From contig NC_088775.1 of assembly GCF_954871325.1 (NCBI RefSeq), positions 57,947,561 through 58,011,560 on the forward strand: a stretch of 64,000 nucleotides of DNA, written 5' to 3'. The notes under the pieces are model-generated. The model saw nothing but the letters and a program-made list of their open reading frames with translations. It was not told where the DNA came from and searched no databases. Position numbers and translations under genes: made by a program. Of the stretch, positions 12,301 through 22,377 are shown piece after piece. Within the stretch, counting starts at the first letter, position 1, and each line of letters opens with the position of its first letter. Source of the stretch: Gordionus sp. m RMFG-2023. Taxonomy: Eukaryota; Nematomorpha; Gordioida; Chordodea; Parachordodidae.

Positions 12301-13341
12301 TTATCATTTAAAGTGGATGTCCTAAGTTTCTCCTTAATACGATTATCATCAGAAAAATAACATTTTTTATTTAATTTGGACAGTCTTGCGTATCACTCAA
12401 GAAAATTTTCATTTCTTGATTAGCTCGATTAAATTTATTAATTAAAATATTTCTGTCTTGCGCCGGTAAAAGAATGATTAATTTATTGATTTAATATTCT
12501 CTTACACATCATCTGTTAAATTGGAAAGTAAAGTATTAATTTTAATAGAGTCAGATAATATGCTGGTTGTAAAATAATCAATACACGGTCAATCTTAACT
12601 TAGGAAACTTATAAGGTAGATAGGTTAAATACACATTAATAATTTTTTTAAAATAGCTTCTGTGTCTGCTTAACTTAAGATATAAGGTACATCAGTATGT
12701 TTAATATCCATTAATAATAATAATTTTTTATTGTTTATATGTTGATAATTATTAATAATGTTTCCAAAAAGCGTTAACATTTATGTTTCGATAATGATAA
12801 ATAATTAATGATATATCTAAAAAGCATTAACATTCATGTTTTGATAAAGATGTATGCAATTTGCATAAATTCTGAGTCTCCAAAGATGTAGAACTTTCCA
12901 TTAAGAGCTACGTAATATTTCAACATCACTTTTAAATTATATAATCTAAACGAGACTTTCCCCGTATTGGGTCCACGAAAATTATCCATGTCTGGGTTAT
13001 CGGTTAGCTCGCAAAGGATGTCATGGACTAACATGGTCCAGAAAATATTATCATTTTATAACCAAACATAGATTCGGAAAATTTATCTAAATGTTGAAGT
13101 TTAATATAATAAAAATTTATCAATTTTTTTACCTTTTTATAACGAATGTTTCAATAAAATTTTTTTATTTTTGCATGTTAAATTTCCCTATTATAACGAA
13201 ATGGAAAAAAAAGGTATTTGAAAAAAAGAAATTTTTACTACAGGAGAGTTTTTTTCCAGGACCAAGGCAAAGATAATGTTTTTTTATTTATCTTTAATTT
13301 AAATTTAAAAATTTTGATTTGAAGAAATATCCGGGACACCA

Positions 13342-13541
13342 TGTAAAACACGAATTTTTAAAATAAAAATCCAAAAGAAGTTATATCTCGTCTATTTTAT
13401 TAACTTTTTATATCATATTTATATCTTTTTACAAAACTAAAAATTAGAATGTAAATACAAGTTATAAAAAAAGGTTAACAATTAAATGTATAATGAAAAG
13501 TAAAGTCAAATTTGAATAACTTTAAATATCATTATTCAACA
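13342..13541 (-). repeat. 5' LTR of element A
   Basis: Partner of 8687-8939; its outer end is attattcaaca and its inner end tgtaaaa. Confidence 0.75.
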
Positions 13542-14001
13542 CTATGACTAGACTTTGTCGGAAGAAAACACCTTCTCGGGGTTTTTCGGTTAGTTTAATG
13601 ATTTGGGCTCCTAGATTTAAGAAGAATGATAGGGCGAATTTACTAAATATACGATTTCTGAATATTTTATAATTTTATTTTGTTCTCTTTGGTTGTTTGA
13701 GGACTTAATTGGAGCGGGTTCAATACAAGAATAGCTCAATATAAGTAATTGACCTCTCATGATGTTTTTGTAATATTATCGGGGCCTTTACCGTCTAATC
13801 TGAAAAGACCAAAAAGTTTTAAAGGTATTTGAACTGATTTAAGGTAACGTTGGCTGATAGAGTTATATTAATTATGTTTGATGAATCAATCATTGCATGA
13901 TCGACAAGGTACGTATGTCTTCCTTTTATCTACGAGTAAGCTACCGCTTGAGCAGTATGTGGAAAGATGATAAGACAATTAAATCGAATTTATGTAGAAT
14001 G
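13542..14001 (-). mobile_element. LINE fragment, RPDG family (copy R2), C-terminal part
   Basis: Reverse strand keeps, in broken frames, the end of the RPDG-LINE protein: an LDGKGPDN stretch at the RPDG position and a FFLNLGAQIIKL...REGVFFRQSL stretch at the usual '.TLG..G..A..LI..IG' terminus of this family. It is cut by the RTE-like LINE at 14017-17294 and resumes at 17310. Element A abuts its 3' side. Dead copy. Confidence 0.55.
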
Positions 14002-14016
14002 GGTAATTTCGTTGTT
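14002..14016. repeat. 15-bp target-site duplication of LINE copy 2 (left)
   Basis: GGTAATTTCGTTGTT occurs here and again at 17295-17309, directly flanking the LINE: the expected mark of target-primed reverse transcription. Confidence 0.9.
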
Positions 14017-14399
14017 CTCTCCCAAAATCCTACCTTCAGCCCCATCGTGGCGGGAGAGTGGCAACGTCTTTTGGCGGCTAATGGAGGTCTAAAAAGTTTC
14101 CTGTGATCTGGGTCTAGAATAGGATCACCGTCTCCATGACGGGGTGTAAAAACCACTTAAATAGGTTGATGTCAGGAAGGGCATCTGATTGTAAAAACCT
14201 TGCTACAAAATCTATGGTTATAACAAAGCATGGGCGGGGTACAGCCCAAAGTACCCCCTGGGCCTCCTCATCCGCCTACGACAAAAAAAAGGATGGGAAA
14301 CCTGGTGGAACCACTATTCATGAAAATGAAACTTATGACGGCCATAAACGACCTGATAAAAACAGTTTACGGGTGATCGAGTTAGAGTCGCGACATGGA

Positions 14400-15036
14400 A
14401 TGTTGGGAGTATGACGGGAAGAGCGGGAGAAGTCGTCGATGTATTGCACAGAAGACATATAGATGTGTGCTGCATACAGGTGACTAGATGGAAAGAAATG
14501 GGACCAGAATGATTGGCAAGACTAGCGAAAAGTATAAATTCTTTTGGCAAGGAGGTAATAATGGTAAGGCTGGAGTTGGGGTATTGGTTGCGGAGAAATT
14601 GGTAGACAGAAGTAGTCGAAGTGAGCTATATAATATTATCTCGGCATATGTTCCTCAGGTTGGAAGAAGTGAAGAAGAGAAAGATATATTTTGGGACAGT
14701 CTATTGGGGGTGACATCGAGACTGGCAAATGAAGAGGGGATTATCCTGGCTGGTGATCTGAATGGACATGTGGGAGCGAGTAGTGAGGGTTATGAAGGAG
14801 TACATGGAGGGTTCAGTTACGGCATGAGAAATTTGGAAGGAGAGAGGATTTTAGATTTTAGTGATGCTATGGATATGATTGTCTGTAGTACAATGTTTAA
14901 GAAAGAATCCGAGAAGCTGGTAACTTATAAGTTGGGTAGTACCAAAAGTGCAGTGGATTACTTGTTATTAAGGAGATGTGATCGATGTATAGTAAAAAAT
15001 GTGAAAGTGATACGGGGAGAGGAAAGCATCGACTAG
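14400..15036 (+). pseudogene. APE-type endonuclease of LINE copy 2
   Basis: The longest open piece (14488-15036, 182 codons) carries WQGGNNGKAGVGVLVAEK, IISAYVPQVGRSEEEK, the nuclease core IILAGDLNGHVGA, and the C-terminal YKLGSTKSAVDYLLL with the SxxDY box. It resembles craniofacial development protein 2-like proteins, which derive from this LINE type. A short part between VDR and SEL is missing relative to copy 1 (a deletion of about 60 bp near 14612). The start region reads in another frame. Confidence 0.85.
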
Positions 15037-15716
15037 TTGTAGGAGATCTCACTCTTAAAGGTGCCAGGGTCACTAAAAGAAAGTTTGTCCCAAGGCTGAA
15101 GGTTTGGAAATTGAAGGAGGAGAGTGCTAGACGTCAATTCAATATGGCATTGGCGATTAGGGAGGCGGAGGTGGCACAAGCATCTGGGGTGAATGACAAG
15201 TGGGAAGCCATGAAGAAAGCCTGGGTAATGACAACTGAGGAGGTATGTGGATGGACAAAAGGGCCGCCTAGACATAAGAAGACTTGGTGGTGGAACCCGG
15301 AGGTAGCGAAAGCCGTGGATGTGAAACGGAGGTGTTTCAAAGTATGGTATAATAGCAAAGAAAATAGTGATAATGATATTTACAAGATGGCTAAAAGAAA
15401 TGCTAAGAAATTAATAGCGAAGGCTCAAGAAGAAAAAAGACACGAGTTTGCTAAAGAAATGGAATACGCTGATGGAATTGGAAATATGGTTCGAATGGCA
15501 AAACAGATGTCAAAAAAGAGGCAGGATGTGATAGGTGTAAAGTGTTTGAAAAATATGGAAGGAAAAATGCCGATTGATGGTAGTGGTATTAAGAACACCT
15601 GGAAGATTTACATGAAAGGACTTTTGAATGAAGAAAATAAAAAGGATAATAATATTGAAAAAGATGAAGAAAGGGAAGGCATCGGGTTTAACGATGGTGG
15701 TATCAGAGATGTTTAA
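14985..15716 (+). pseudogene. Linker between endonuclease and RT, LINE copy 2
   Basis: Open for 243 codons, overlapping the endonuclease piece by about 50 bp in another frame, so a frameshift separates them. It is rich in Lys and Glu, with a coiled-coil-like stretch around MAKRNAKKLIAKAQEEK. The counterpart in copy 1 (3889-4624, minus) is collinear. No enzymatic motif. Confidence 0.7.
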
Positions 15717-15854
15717 AGGTTCTGATGATTTAGGGCAAATCAAATTGTCACAGAAGGTACTATTCCCGAGGACTGGCGGAGAAGTATAATTATCCCAGTA
15801 TTCAAGGGGAAAGGTGATCTTTTAGATTGCGGATCTTACAGAGCTATTAAACCC

Positions 15855-16440
15855 TTGGAACATGCAATGAAAATATTTGAGAGAGTGTTAGAGAAGCGGT
15901 TAAGGGAACAAATTATAATTGATGAAATACAGTTTGGTTTTACATCGGGAAAAGGCACGACAGATGTAATTTTTGTGGTGAGACAAATTCAAGAGAAGTA
16001 TCTTGCGAAGGAAAAGAAACTCTATTATGCGTTTGTTGATTTAGAGACATTTGATAGGGTGCCGCATGAGATTAGTATATGGGCCTTGAGAAAATCAGGT
16101 GTGGAGGAATGGTTGGTTACCTCAGTGATGGCAATGTATGTTGGAGCACAAACAGCAGTACGGACGGATTATGGTGATAGTGACAGCTTTGAGGTGAAGG
16201 TAGGACTTCATCAAGGGTCCGTGCTGAATCCATTATTATTTATCTTAGTAATGGATATAGTGGCTAGAGAAATGCGTGAAGGACTTCCATGGTAGATATT
16301 ATATGCAGATGACCTTGTATTAATGGCAAACAGTGAGGGAGAATTGAGGGATAAAGTTAGTAAATGGAAGATGACTATGGAAGCAAAGGGCTTGATAATG
16401 AATGCATCAAAAACAAAGGTGATGATTGGTGGGGAAAATC
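15855..16440 (+). pseudogene. Reverse transcriptase of LINE copy 2
   Basis: Open 15855-16295 (146 codons) with IQFGFTSGKGTTD, FVDLETFDRVPHE and GLHQGSVLNPLLFILVMDIV. A stop at about 16294 precedes the ILYADDLVLMAN box, after which the frame runs on through the thumb KGLIMNASKTKVMIGG. Two early stops and frame changes make it inactive. Confidence 0.85.
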
Positions 16441-16449
16441 TAAAGATGT

Positions 16450-17251
16450 AGGAATCCGGTAAGTGGCCTTGTGGTGTATGTGGGAAAGGAGTTGCTTGAA
16501 ATTCTATCCAATGCGCCAGATGCCAGAAATGGGTGCATAAAAGATGTAGCGGGAAAACAGGCAGTTTGATGTTAGAAAGAATGACCTTTATTTGTAGAAC
16601 ATGCATGAAAGGGATACATAATAATGATAACCTAAAAAATGGTGGTCTGGATATTGGTAATGGGTTAACCCTAGAAAAAGTGGATAAGTTTTGTTATTTA
16701 GGGGATATGCTAAACGCAGATGGTGGTGTAGATTCTGCCGTTGTTGCAAGGATCAGACAAGCTTGGAAGAAGTTCAGAGAGATGTCGTCTATTCTTACAA
16801 ATAAAAAAGTTTCTCTGAAGTTAAAGGGGAAAGTTTACGTAAGCTGTGTGAGGAGTTGTTTAGTTTATGGCTGTGAAACATGTAAATGAGAGCCACTCAC
16901 GAAACCAAATTAGAAAAAACAGTGATGAGGATGGTTAGATGGATGTGTGGGGTATCTCTGAGAGAGAGAAAAACTAGCAAGGAATTGCGACCAAGATTAG
17001 GTATAGAAATGATTGGTATGGTAATGCAACGAAATAGACTAAGATGGTTTGGGCATGTGGAACGTATGACAAGAGATGACTGGGTCACAATGATGGAAGT
17101 AGGAGGATCAAGACCTAGAGGAAGACTCAAGATGACGTGGACAAATGTGATAGCGGCGGATATGAGAAGCATGAATCTTACAAGTATTGATGCTCAGGAC
17201 CGTCAAAAATGGAAAAGAAAAATCAGAGGGAAAACTGGCCTACCCGGGTAA
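16450..17251 (+). pseudogene. Zinc finger and C-terminal domain of LINE copy 2
   Basis: A PHD-like Cys/His cluster (CGVCGKGV, CARCQKWVH, a further Cys, then CRTC) is followed by the RTE-type tail: FCYLGDMLNADGG, VRSCLVYGCETCK, MRMVRWMCGVSLRERKTS, RLRWFGHVERM, RPRGRLKMTW. The frame breaks at 16889 and at the finger. This block is absent from copy 1 beyond the finger. Confidence 0.8.
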
Positions 17252-17271
17252 ACCTGGAAATCGCCATAAAA

Positions 17272-17294
17272 CGGAGAAGAAGAAGAAGAAGAAA
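17272..17294 (+). repeat. (GAA)n 3' tail of LINE copy 2
   Basis: About seven GAA triplets end the LINE directly before the right target duplication; replaces a poly(A) tail. Confidence 0.85.
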
Positions 17295-17309
17295 GGTAAT
17301 TTCGTTGTT
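17295..17309. repeat. 15-bp target-site duplication of LINE copy 2 (right)
   Basis: GGTAATTTCGTTGTT, identical to 14002-14016. Confidence 0.9.
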
Positions 17310-17990
17310 GAAGAGTTTGTAGATTGACTGAAGAGGAATAGCTAAGAAATTCGTCTCCAGTGTCATTGATTCAGGAAGGGAATAGGGTGCAGTTAATAAG
17401 TTGCAAGCTCGATAAGAGAGCTTAGACGTAGCAGCTACTAGGGCATTTCCCATCTATGAGATATAGACTATTGAGAAACAGCTTTGGTCAGAGTTTTCCA
17501 CAACTATATATCCTCAATAAAGGAAGAGTCTTCTTTAGAGCGTAGAGCGTTATCAGTGGTTATCTGATTTGATAAAAGCTGCTGATATGATAACTATTAC
17601 TGCTAGGTGGAGGGAGATTTGATGTCCAAACATCCACTCTTAGTTGGTAACAAGGCTTTCGCCCAACTGGTATTGTTGAACTGAAGGTTAACTATCTTTT
17701 CGGTTAGGCTTTTAATTACTTCTTCGTCTAACTTGAGAGGAAGGGAGTATTTAAAATCTAAGTGCATAGAGTATTCGAGGAGAAATGAAAAAGTTTTTGA
17801 TAAGAAAAAAAGATTTGTGCAAAAGAATTAAAGCGAAGATATCTTCGATTTGAGAATGATGTCCAGGGTGGAATAGAGGAACATATATATTTCCGTATGT
17901 TTGTCAACTGGTGATCCATAATTGGTTAATATATCTTGCCGTATGTTTGCCAACTGGTGATCCATAATTGGGTAATATATCTTGAACGGT
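17310..17990 (-). mobile_element. LINE fragment, RPDG family (copy R2), upstream part
   Basis: Reverse strand reads, in broken frames, the region just after the RT of the RPDG family: a LLPTKSGCLDIKSPS stretch matching LPPKLGGIGIHSPIS in the 51-kb copy, then an LAVIVIISAAFIKSDN stretch. It continues 13542-14001 beyond the inserted RTE-like LINE. Higher G+C than surroundings. 5'-truncated near 17990. Confidence 0.55.
17893..17984. repeat. 46-bp tandem duplication
   Basis: Two copies of a unit beginning CCGTATGTTTG(T/C)CAACTGG, differing at about two bases. Confidence 0.9.
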
Positions 17991-18211
17991 AAGTTGAAAA
18001 TCGAGAGTGTTGGGGGAATTTTAATTTAATTGATAAATTCGGATTTGCCGATTCATAAATTAAATTTCATTTGTGTTAAACAAATCATTAAAATAATATT
18101 TTTTTTGGAAATCAGCTGTTTTTTAAAGAATTAAATAAATTTAACTAAGATCAATCTTACTAGGTTAATATATGCGTAATTAATTTAAAATAAAAGTTAA
18201 AAAGTCAAATA

Positions 18212-18280
18212 TAGCGCAAGATCCAGTCTGTGTCTGTAAATCAGCAGGCCATACGACAGGCACAAATGGAAGCAACGATA
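18212..18280 (+). other. Possible small exon
   Basis: After an AG (aaatatag) one frame reads KIQSVSVNQQAIRQAQMEAT, with protein-like composition, then meets a weak donor (AAG/GTTGTT). It may belong with the open frame at 18532-18918. Unsupported by any recognised family. Confidence 0.2.
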
Positions 18281-18531
18281 AGGTTGTTATGATTTCCTTT
18301 GTTTCTGTAAACATTACACAGACTTTTCCATAAACCCTAGATAGGTCTATGGCAAACCTCAACAGTTTCAAATTTATATCTTCTTAGCAAAGGATAAATC
18401 GAATATTTATTGAATTATTCAATAGAGATAGATTTTATATAAGAATTAATTTGAATGGTCTGGGCATTCTGAACCCACACGTTTTACTTTCTTTTTAAAT
18501 TAGAATGCAACATTTTACACTTTTTAAATGA

Positions 18532-18918
18532 ACTGAATTTATTTCTTATTATTTTTACCTATATAAATATATCGAAGATGATCTGGAACGATTAAAACCA
18601 TCCTTTATTCGTGTACCGTTCGAACTCAGCAACCGTATATATTTCAGAATCGGGGAATTGGAAGAAAAAGTAAAATCTCGCCTGTCCAATCTACCTCAAG
18701 CCTTGGTAGAGCTCATTCATGCCGATTTTAATGAAGCCTTGAATAATATCAAAGTTGATATAATGAAAACTTCTCTGGTTAACGATTGTTGTCCATTCAA
18801 TAACAATATCGAAATCGTCGAAAAGCTTAAGAGTGATGACAAAAATTCTAAAATCAAGGTCGAAGAAGCTAATGACGCATATTGGAACGAAGCGATTGAT
18901 TTTAGTATTTCAAGCTAA
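18532..18918 (+). CDS. Possible terminal exon of an unknown host gene
   Basis: A 128-codon open stretch ending at TAA 18916-18918. From about 18570 the codon use becomes clearly protein-like (IEDDLERLKPSFIRVPFELS, LSNLPQALVELIHADFNEAL) with local G+C well above its surroundings. It has no ATG before the well-composed part, so an upstream exon is likely; a splice acceptor near 18577 (atatcgaag) is possible. The charged, partly helical protein has no motif I recognise. It is not related to any transposon protein visible in this window. Confidence 0.45.
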   Translation, partial: TEFISYYFYLYKYIEDDLERLKPSFIRVPFELSNRIYFRIGELEEKVKSRLSNLPQALVELIHADFNEALNNIKVDIMKTSLVNDCCPFNNNIEIVEKLKSDDKNSKIKVEEANDAYWNEAIDFSISS

Positions 18919-19194
18919 TGTGAGTAATTAATTAAATATAACATTGATTTTATTTATATTAATAAAGTTTATTATTTTCTAGAAGGTATGCTAGTTTTTA
19001 AAATAAACTTTTTACATGAACGCTTGATGTAAATGGAGACATATTAGACGTGTCGAAAATTATTCCATTTGATTAATAATTTACAAATATGTATTACAGA
19101 ATTCTAATCTTAAGCGAATTATTATTTTTAAAAATTTCAAAAATTGTAGATTTTAATATTCGAATTATTCCTAATTATAGAATTATTAGTTGAT
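18919..19194. other. No feature seen
   Basis: A+T-rich DNA between the possible exon and element X. Confidence 0.4.
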
Positions 19195-19470
19195 TGCCCA
19201 TCAATAATGACGGGGAATCAGAATTTTCTCCTTTATTTGATGATGAATAGATCAGAAATTAAGCCTCTTCTATGAAGGAATCAGAAATTTTCCTTTATTT
19301 TGATGAGTGTTGACCGTAATTTTATTATTTTTATAAAATATGTTAATGAGGTATACATTTAGTACCTTCAACATGAACAGATAATTGGAAATTATGTGTG
19401 AATATACTTTTTTCATTATATGTGATAATTTTATTTATGTGCCTAATAAAAATATTTTTCACTACATTTA
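19195..19470 (+). repeat. Left arm of foldback element X
   Basis: Starts CCCATCAATAATGACGGGGAATCAG and is matched, inverted, by 34220-34862 (which ends CTGTCATTTTTGACGGG on the plus strand). Shared inner blocks: aatcagaaatttt, and tttataaaatatg(t/c)taatga(g/a)gtata.attt.gtac. A third, isolated copy of the end (CAGTCAAGAATGACGGGG) lies at 47782. The two arms are separated by the nested hAT copy. Confidence 0.55.
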
Positions 19471-19481
19471 TATTTGTAATT
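19471..19481. repeat. Target-site duplication of hAT-4 (left)
   Basis: TATTTGTAATT, repeated exactly at 34209-34219. A hAT duplication is 8 bp; the extra identity may be chance or part of the target. Confidence 0.6.
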
Positions 19482-20306
19482 GTGCAACATTGAGGAAATT
19501 TTCCCGGGAAACTTCGAAATTTCCTATAGTTTACTAATTTTTATTTAATGTTTTTTTGGCTAAATAATTAGGACTTTTATAAAATAAAAAAATTTTTTTC
19601 CCTCCTGGTTCATTTATCATAATTGTGTTTTGCTTTTGTATGTACGTTCATTTTCGATAAAATAATAAGAGCTCAACTCTTGTAATGTTTATCAGAAAGG
19701 AAATTTTTATTGACTAAAATTATTTAAAGTTTTTAATAATAACTGAAATAAATATAAGGATAGGAATAAAGGTTAAAGAGATATAGGATAGGGTAGGCCA
19801 ACTTCATCTTCAGATTTAATTCAAATAATATAAATTTCTAAAAATATAATTAATTATATGGATAATAATTGTAACGTGTATTTGGAAGAAATTATTTCAA
19901 TCTTTAAAAGCAGCATTTAAAATTCTCTCGAGATATTTACTCAGTAAAAATTTGTTAAACAGTGAATATGAAAGGATTTATAAATATAGTAAACGAAAAG
20001 ATAAGATAAAAAAAATTTGACCAATATTTGGGTGGATAAATATAAGAGTGGAATGTATGATAAATTTTATTATAGCAATAGGTTAAATTTTCTATAAATT
20101 TGAAACAGGGACAAATATGCATGCGGGAGAATATTTACAGTGAATTTACTAAAGTAATTGAATTAAATAGGAAACACAAAAATTATCATCATAATAAATA
20201 TTGCAAGTAATGTAGAAAACTTAGGCATTTGTGATAAATAAATATCCAATAATCGAACGCATTCGGTCCGCATCTCATGTACTAATTTGCTTTTAAAGGA
20301 TCTAGC
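19482..20306 (+). mobile_element. hAT-4, left part, decayed
   Basis: Begins with a GAGGAAATTTTCCCGGGAAAC end; the inverted partner GTTTCCCGGGAAATTTACATTCC stands at 34186-34208. TAGG.ATG...AAATTTCCCGGGAAA ends are typical of one hAT subgroup. Near 20243-20306 a reading frame (HSVRISCTNLLLKDLANK-like) resembles the 'C.AH.LNL..KDI' block of DUF659/hAT transposases and runs without a break across the target duplication of the 13.1-kb element into 33407. The bulk of the left part shows no coding. Confidence 0.55.
20299..20306. repeat. 8-bp target-site duplication of the 13.1-kb element (left)
   Basis: GATCTAGC, identical to 33399-33406. Confidence 0.9.
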
Positions 20307-20317
20307 TAGTGTTGCGT

Positions 20318-20410
20318 AATCGGCTAAAAACTACGCCTAAGCCTAATAAGGCTAAGCCTAAAAATCGGCTAAGCCTAATGAGGTTAAGCCTAAAAATCGG
20401 CTAAGCCTAT
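20318..20410. repeat. Subterminal repeats, left tip
   Basis: Three to four copies of a 22-27-bp motif (ggctaagcctaaaaatc), the inverse of those at 33112-33380. Confidence 0.85.
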
Positions 20411-20885
20411 ATAAATCTGCAAAAATTAAATTAGTCAAAATTCTGCATCGATGCTTAGTATTAATTATTATTTATTTATTTTAGTAAAATAATTTATTTT
20501 ATTTATATTTAATGTAAATATTTTATTATTATCAACAAATAAACATGATATGATTTAATATTTTTTATTTATATTATTATATTTTGAAATGAAAATAAAT
20601 TTATTTATTTGATGTTATTTTAATAAAAAAAATAATATGCTGCTATATTGTAAAAATGTAATATTCTTTTTAATATAATTTATTAGTGATTTTCACAATC
20701 TTCTTTATAAATACATCTTTTTTATCGAGGAATTATATTGTAAATTTTATTAGATAAATAAACAATCATTTAGGTGAAATCTTTTATAATTTTTTTATCA
20801 TTTTTTTTAAAATTATCTATTTTTTATTAAATGAGGTGGATTTTATGAAACTTTTTTGATGATTTTATATGATCTTTTTAAGGAT

Positions 20886-21840
20886 AATATTTTAATGTGA
20901 CAATTGTCATAATCGTTATTTTATAAGTTTTTTGAATTTTTTTGAAGAAAATAGGTTAAAATAAGTATTAATAACATGTGTAAATATAAATTTAGTGAAG
21001 ATGTACCAATGAAAAGTGACAATTGTCATAATCGTTATTTTTAAAGTTTTTTGAATTTTTTTGACTACAATATGTTAAAATAAGTATTAATAACATGTTT
21101 AAATAAAAATTTAGTGAAGATGTACCATAGAAAATTGACAATTGTCATAATCGTTATTTTATAAGTTTTTTGAATTTTTTTGAAGAAAATATGTTAAAAT
21201 AAGTATTAATAAGTTGTTTAAATAAAAATTTGGTGAAGATGTACCATAGAAAAGTGACAATTGTCATAATCGTTATTTTATAAGTTTTTTGAATGTTTTT
21301 GAAGAAAATATGTTAAAATAAGTATTAAAAACATGTTTAAATAAAAATTTAGTGAAGATGTACCATAGAAAAGTGACAATTGTCATAATCGTTATTTTAT
21401 AAGTTTTTTGAATTTTTTTGACGAAAATATTTTAAAATAAGTATTAATAAGATGTTTAAATATAAATTTAGTGAAGACAATGAAAAGTGACAATTGTCAT
21501 AATCGTTATTTTTAAAAATTTTTGAATTTTTTTGACGAAAATATGTTAAAATAAGTATTAATAACATGTGTAAATATAAATTTAGTGAAGATGTACCAAT
21601 GAAAAGTGACAATTGTCATAATCGTTATTTTTAAAGTGATAACATGTTTAAATAAAAATTTAGTGAAGATGCACTCTAGATAAGCGATAATTGTCATAAT
21701 CATTATTTTTAAAGTTTTTTTATTTTTGTTGACGAAAATATGTTAAAATGAGTAATAATAACATGTTTAAATTAAAATTTAGTGAAGATGTACTATAGAA
21801 AAGTGACAATTGTCATAATCGTTATTTTTAAAATTTCTTT
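20886..21840 (+). repeat. 118-bp tandem array A (nine units)
   Basis: Each unit has the order TGACAATTGTCATAATCGTTA, a T/A-rich part with gaattttttt, aatatgttaaaataagtatta, aacatgttt, tttagtgaagatgtacc. The core TGACAATTGTCA is a perfect 12-bp palindrome. Unit lengths are about 110-121 bp and one unit is shortened near 21640. Inverted relative to arrays B and C. Confidence 0.95.
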
Positions 21841-22079
21841 GATGTAAATGGGTATTCTTCCCCAAAAACAGGAGCAAATTGGCATTTTATTACATCCGTT
21901 CATCGGGTCAGAAATTAATATGCAAAATTTATATCATAATATCTAATCCTAAGTTAGAAATTATTATTTTTTTACCAATTTTCACTAGACAATCTTGTTT
22001 AAAATTTGGGTAAACTTTTTTTTCTATTTTAAAATCAATATCGATGCAAGTTAACTATTTTCGTCAAAAAAAATCAAAA
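21841..22079. other. Spacer between arrays A and B
   Basis: About 240 bp of unique DNA where the repeat orientation flips; nothing coding seen. Confidence 0.5.
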
Positions 22080-22320
22080 AACTTTGAAAATAACGATTAT
22101 GACAATTGTCGCTTATCTAGAGTACATCTTCACTAAATTTTTATTTAAACATGTTATCAATACTTATTTTAAAATATCTTTGTCAATAAAATTCAAAAAA
22201 CTTTAAAAATAACGATTATGATAATTGTCACTTTTCATTGGTACATCTTCACTAAATTTATATTTAGACATGTTATTAATACTTATTTTAACATATTTTC
22301 GTCAAAATAAAACAAAAACG
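22080..22320 (-). repeat. 118-bp tandem array B (two units)
   Basis: Same unit as array A but reversed, thus in the same orientation as array C on the far side of the coding block. B and C are therefore direct repeats around gag-pol. Confidence 0.9.
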
Positions 22321-22377
22321 GGAAAAAAAAAATATCTACAAAAAAAAACTTACAACATTATTTAAAGAATATTCTTC

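Larger units (their letters stand above)
8687..13541 (-). mobile_element. Ty3/Gypsy LTR element A, broken, both LTRs present
   Basis: About 4.85 kb between two LTRs. On the minus strand, from the right: an Asn-rich gag-like region (about 12300-11640), a protease/linker region (11423-11629), reverse transcriptase (around 11270-10610, with an FYIDD-type box and the VRFLGHDI thumb block), and integrase (10290-10005, with the core motifs IVTDNGTNF and SSNGQVERM) continuing towards 9600. A TGGTGTCCCGG stretch just inside the 5' LTR (13331-13341, reverse complement) fits a primer-binding site. The element is broken, with many breaks. The LTRs differ by indels and substitutions, so it is older than element B. 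Confidence 0.85.
14017..17294 (+). mobile_element. RTE/CFDP2-like LINE, copy 2, near full length
   Basis: 3.28-kb non-LTR retrotransposon with a perfect 15-bp target duplication and a 3' tail of (GAA)n (17272-17294), the microsatellite-type 3' end known from RTE-like LINEs. The 5' end coincides with that of copy 1. Order: 5' UTR, APE-type endonuclease (about 14400-15036), linker (to about 15716), reverse transcriptase (15855-16440), Cys/His finger (about 16450-16610), C-terminal domain (16620-17251). Several frameshifts and stops mean no full protein can be made. The exact clade (RTE, Proto2 or another) cannot be settled by eye. Confidence 0.9.

Noticed and set aside
18605-18640. tRNA-like ggttcgaactc box
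   Set aside because: A single T-arm-like box (gttcgaactc) lies inside the 18.5-kb reading frame, with no matching A box or acceptor stem.
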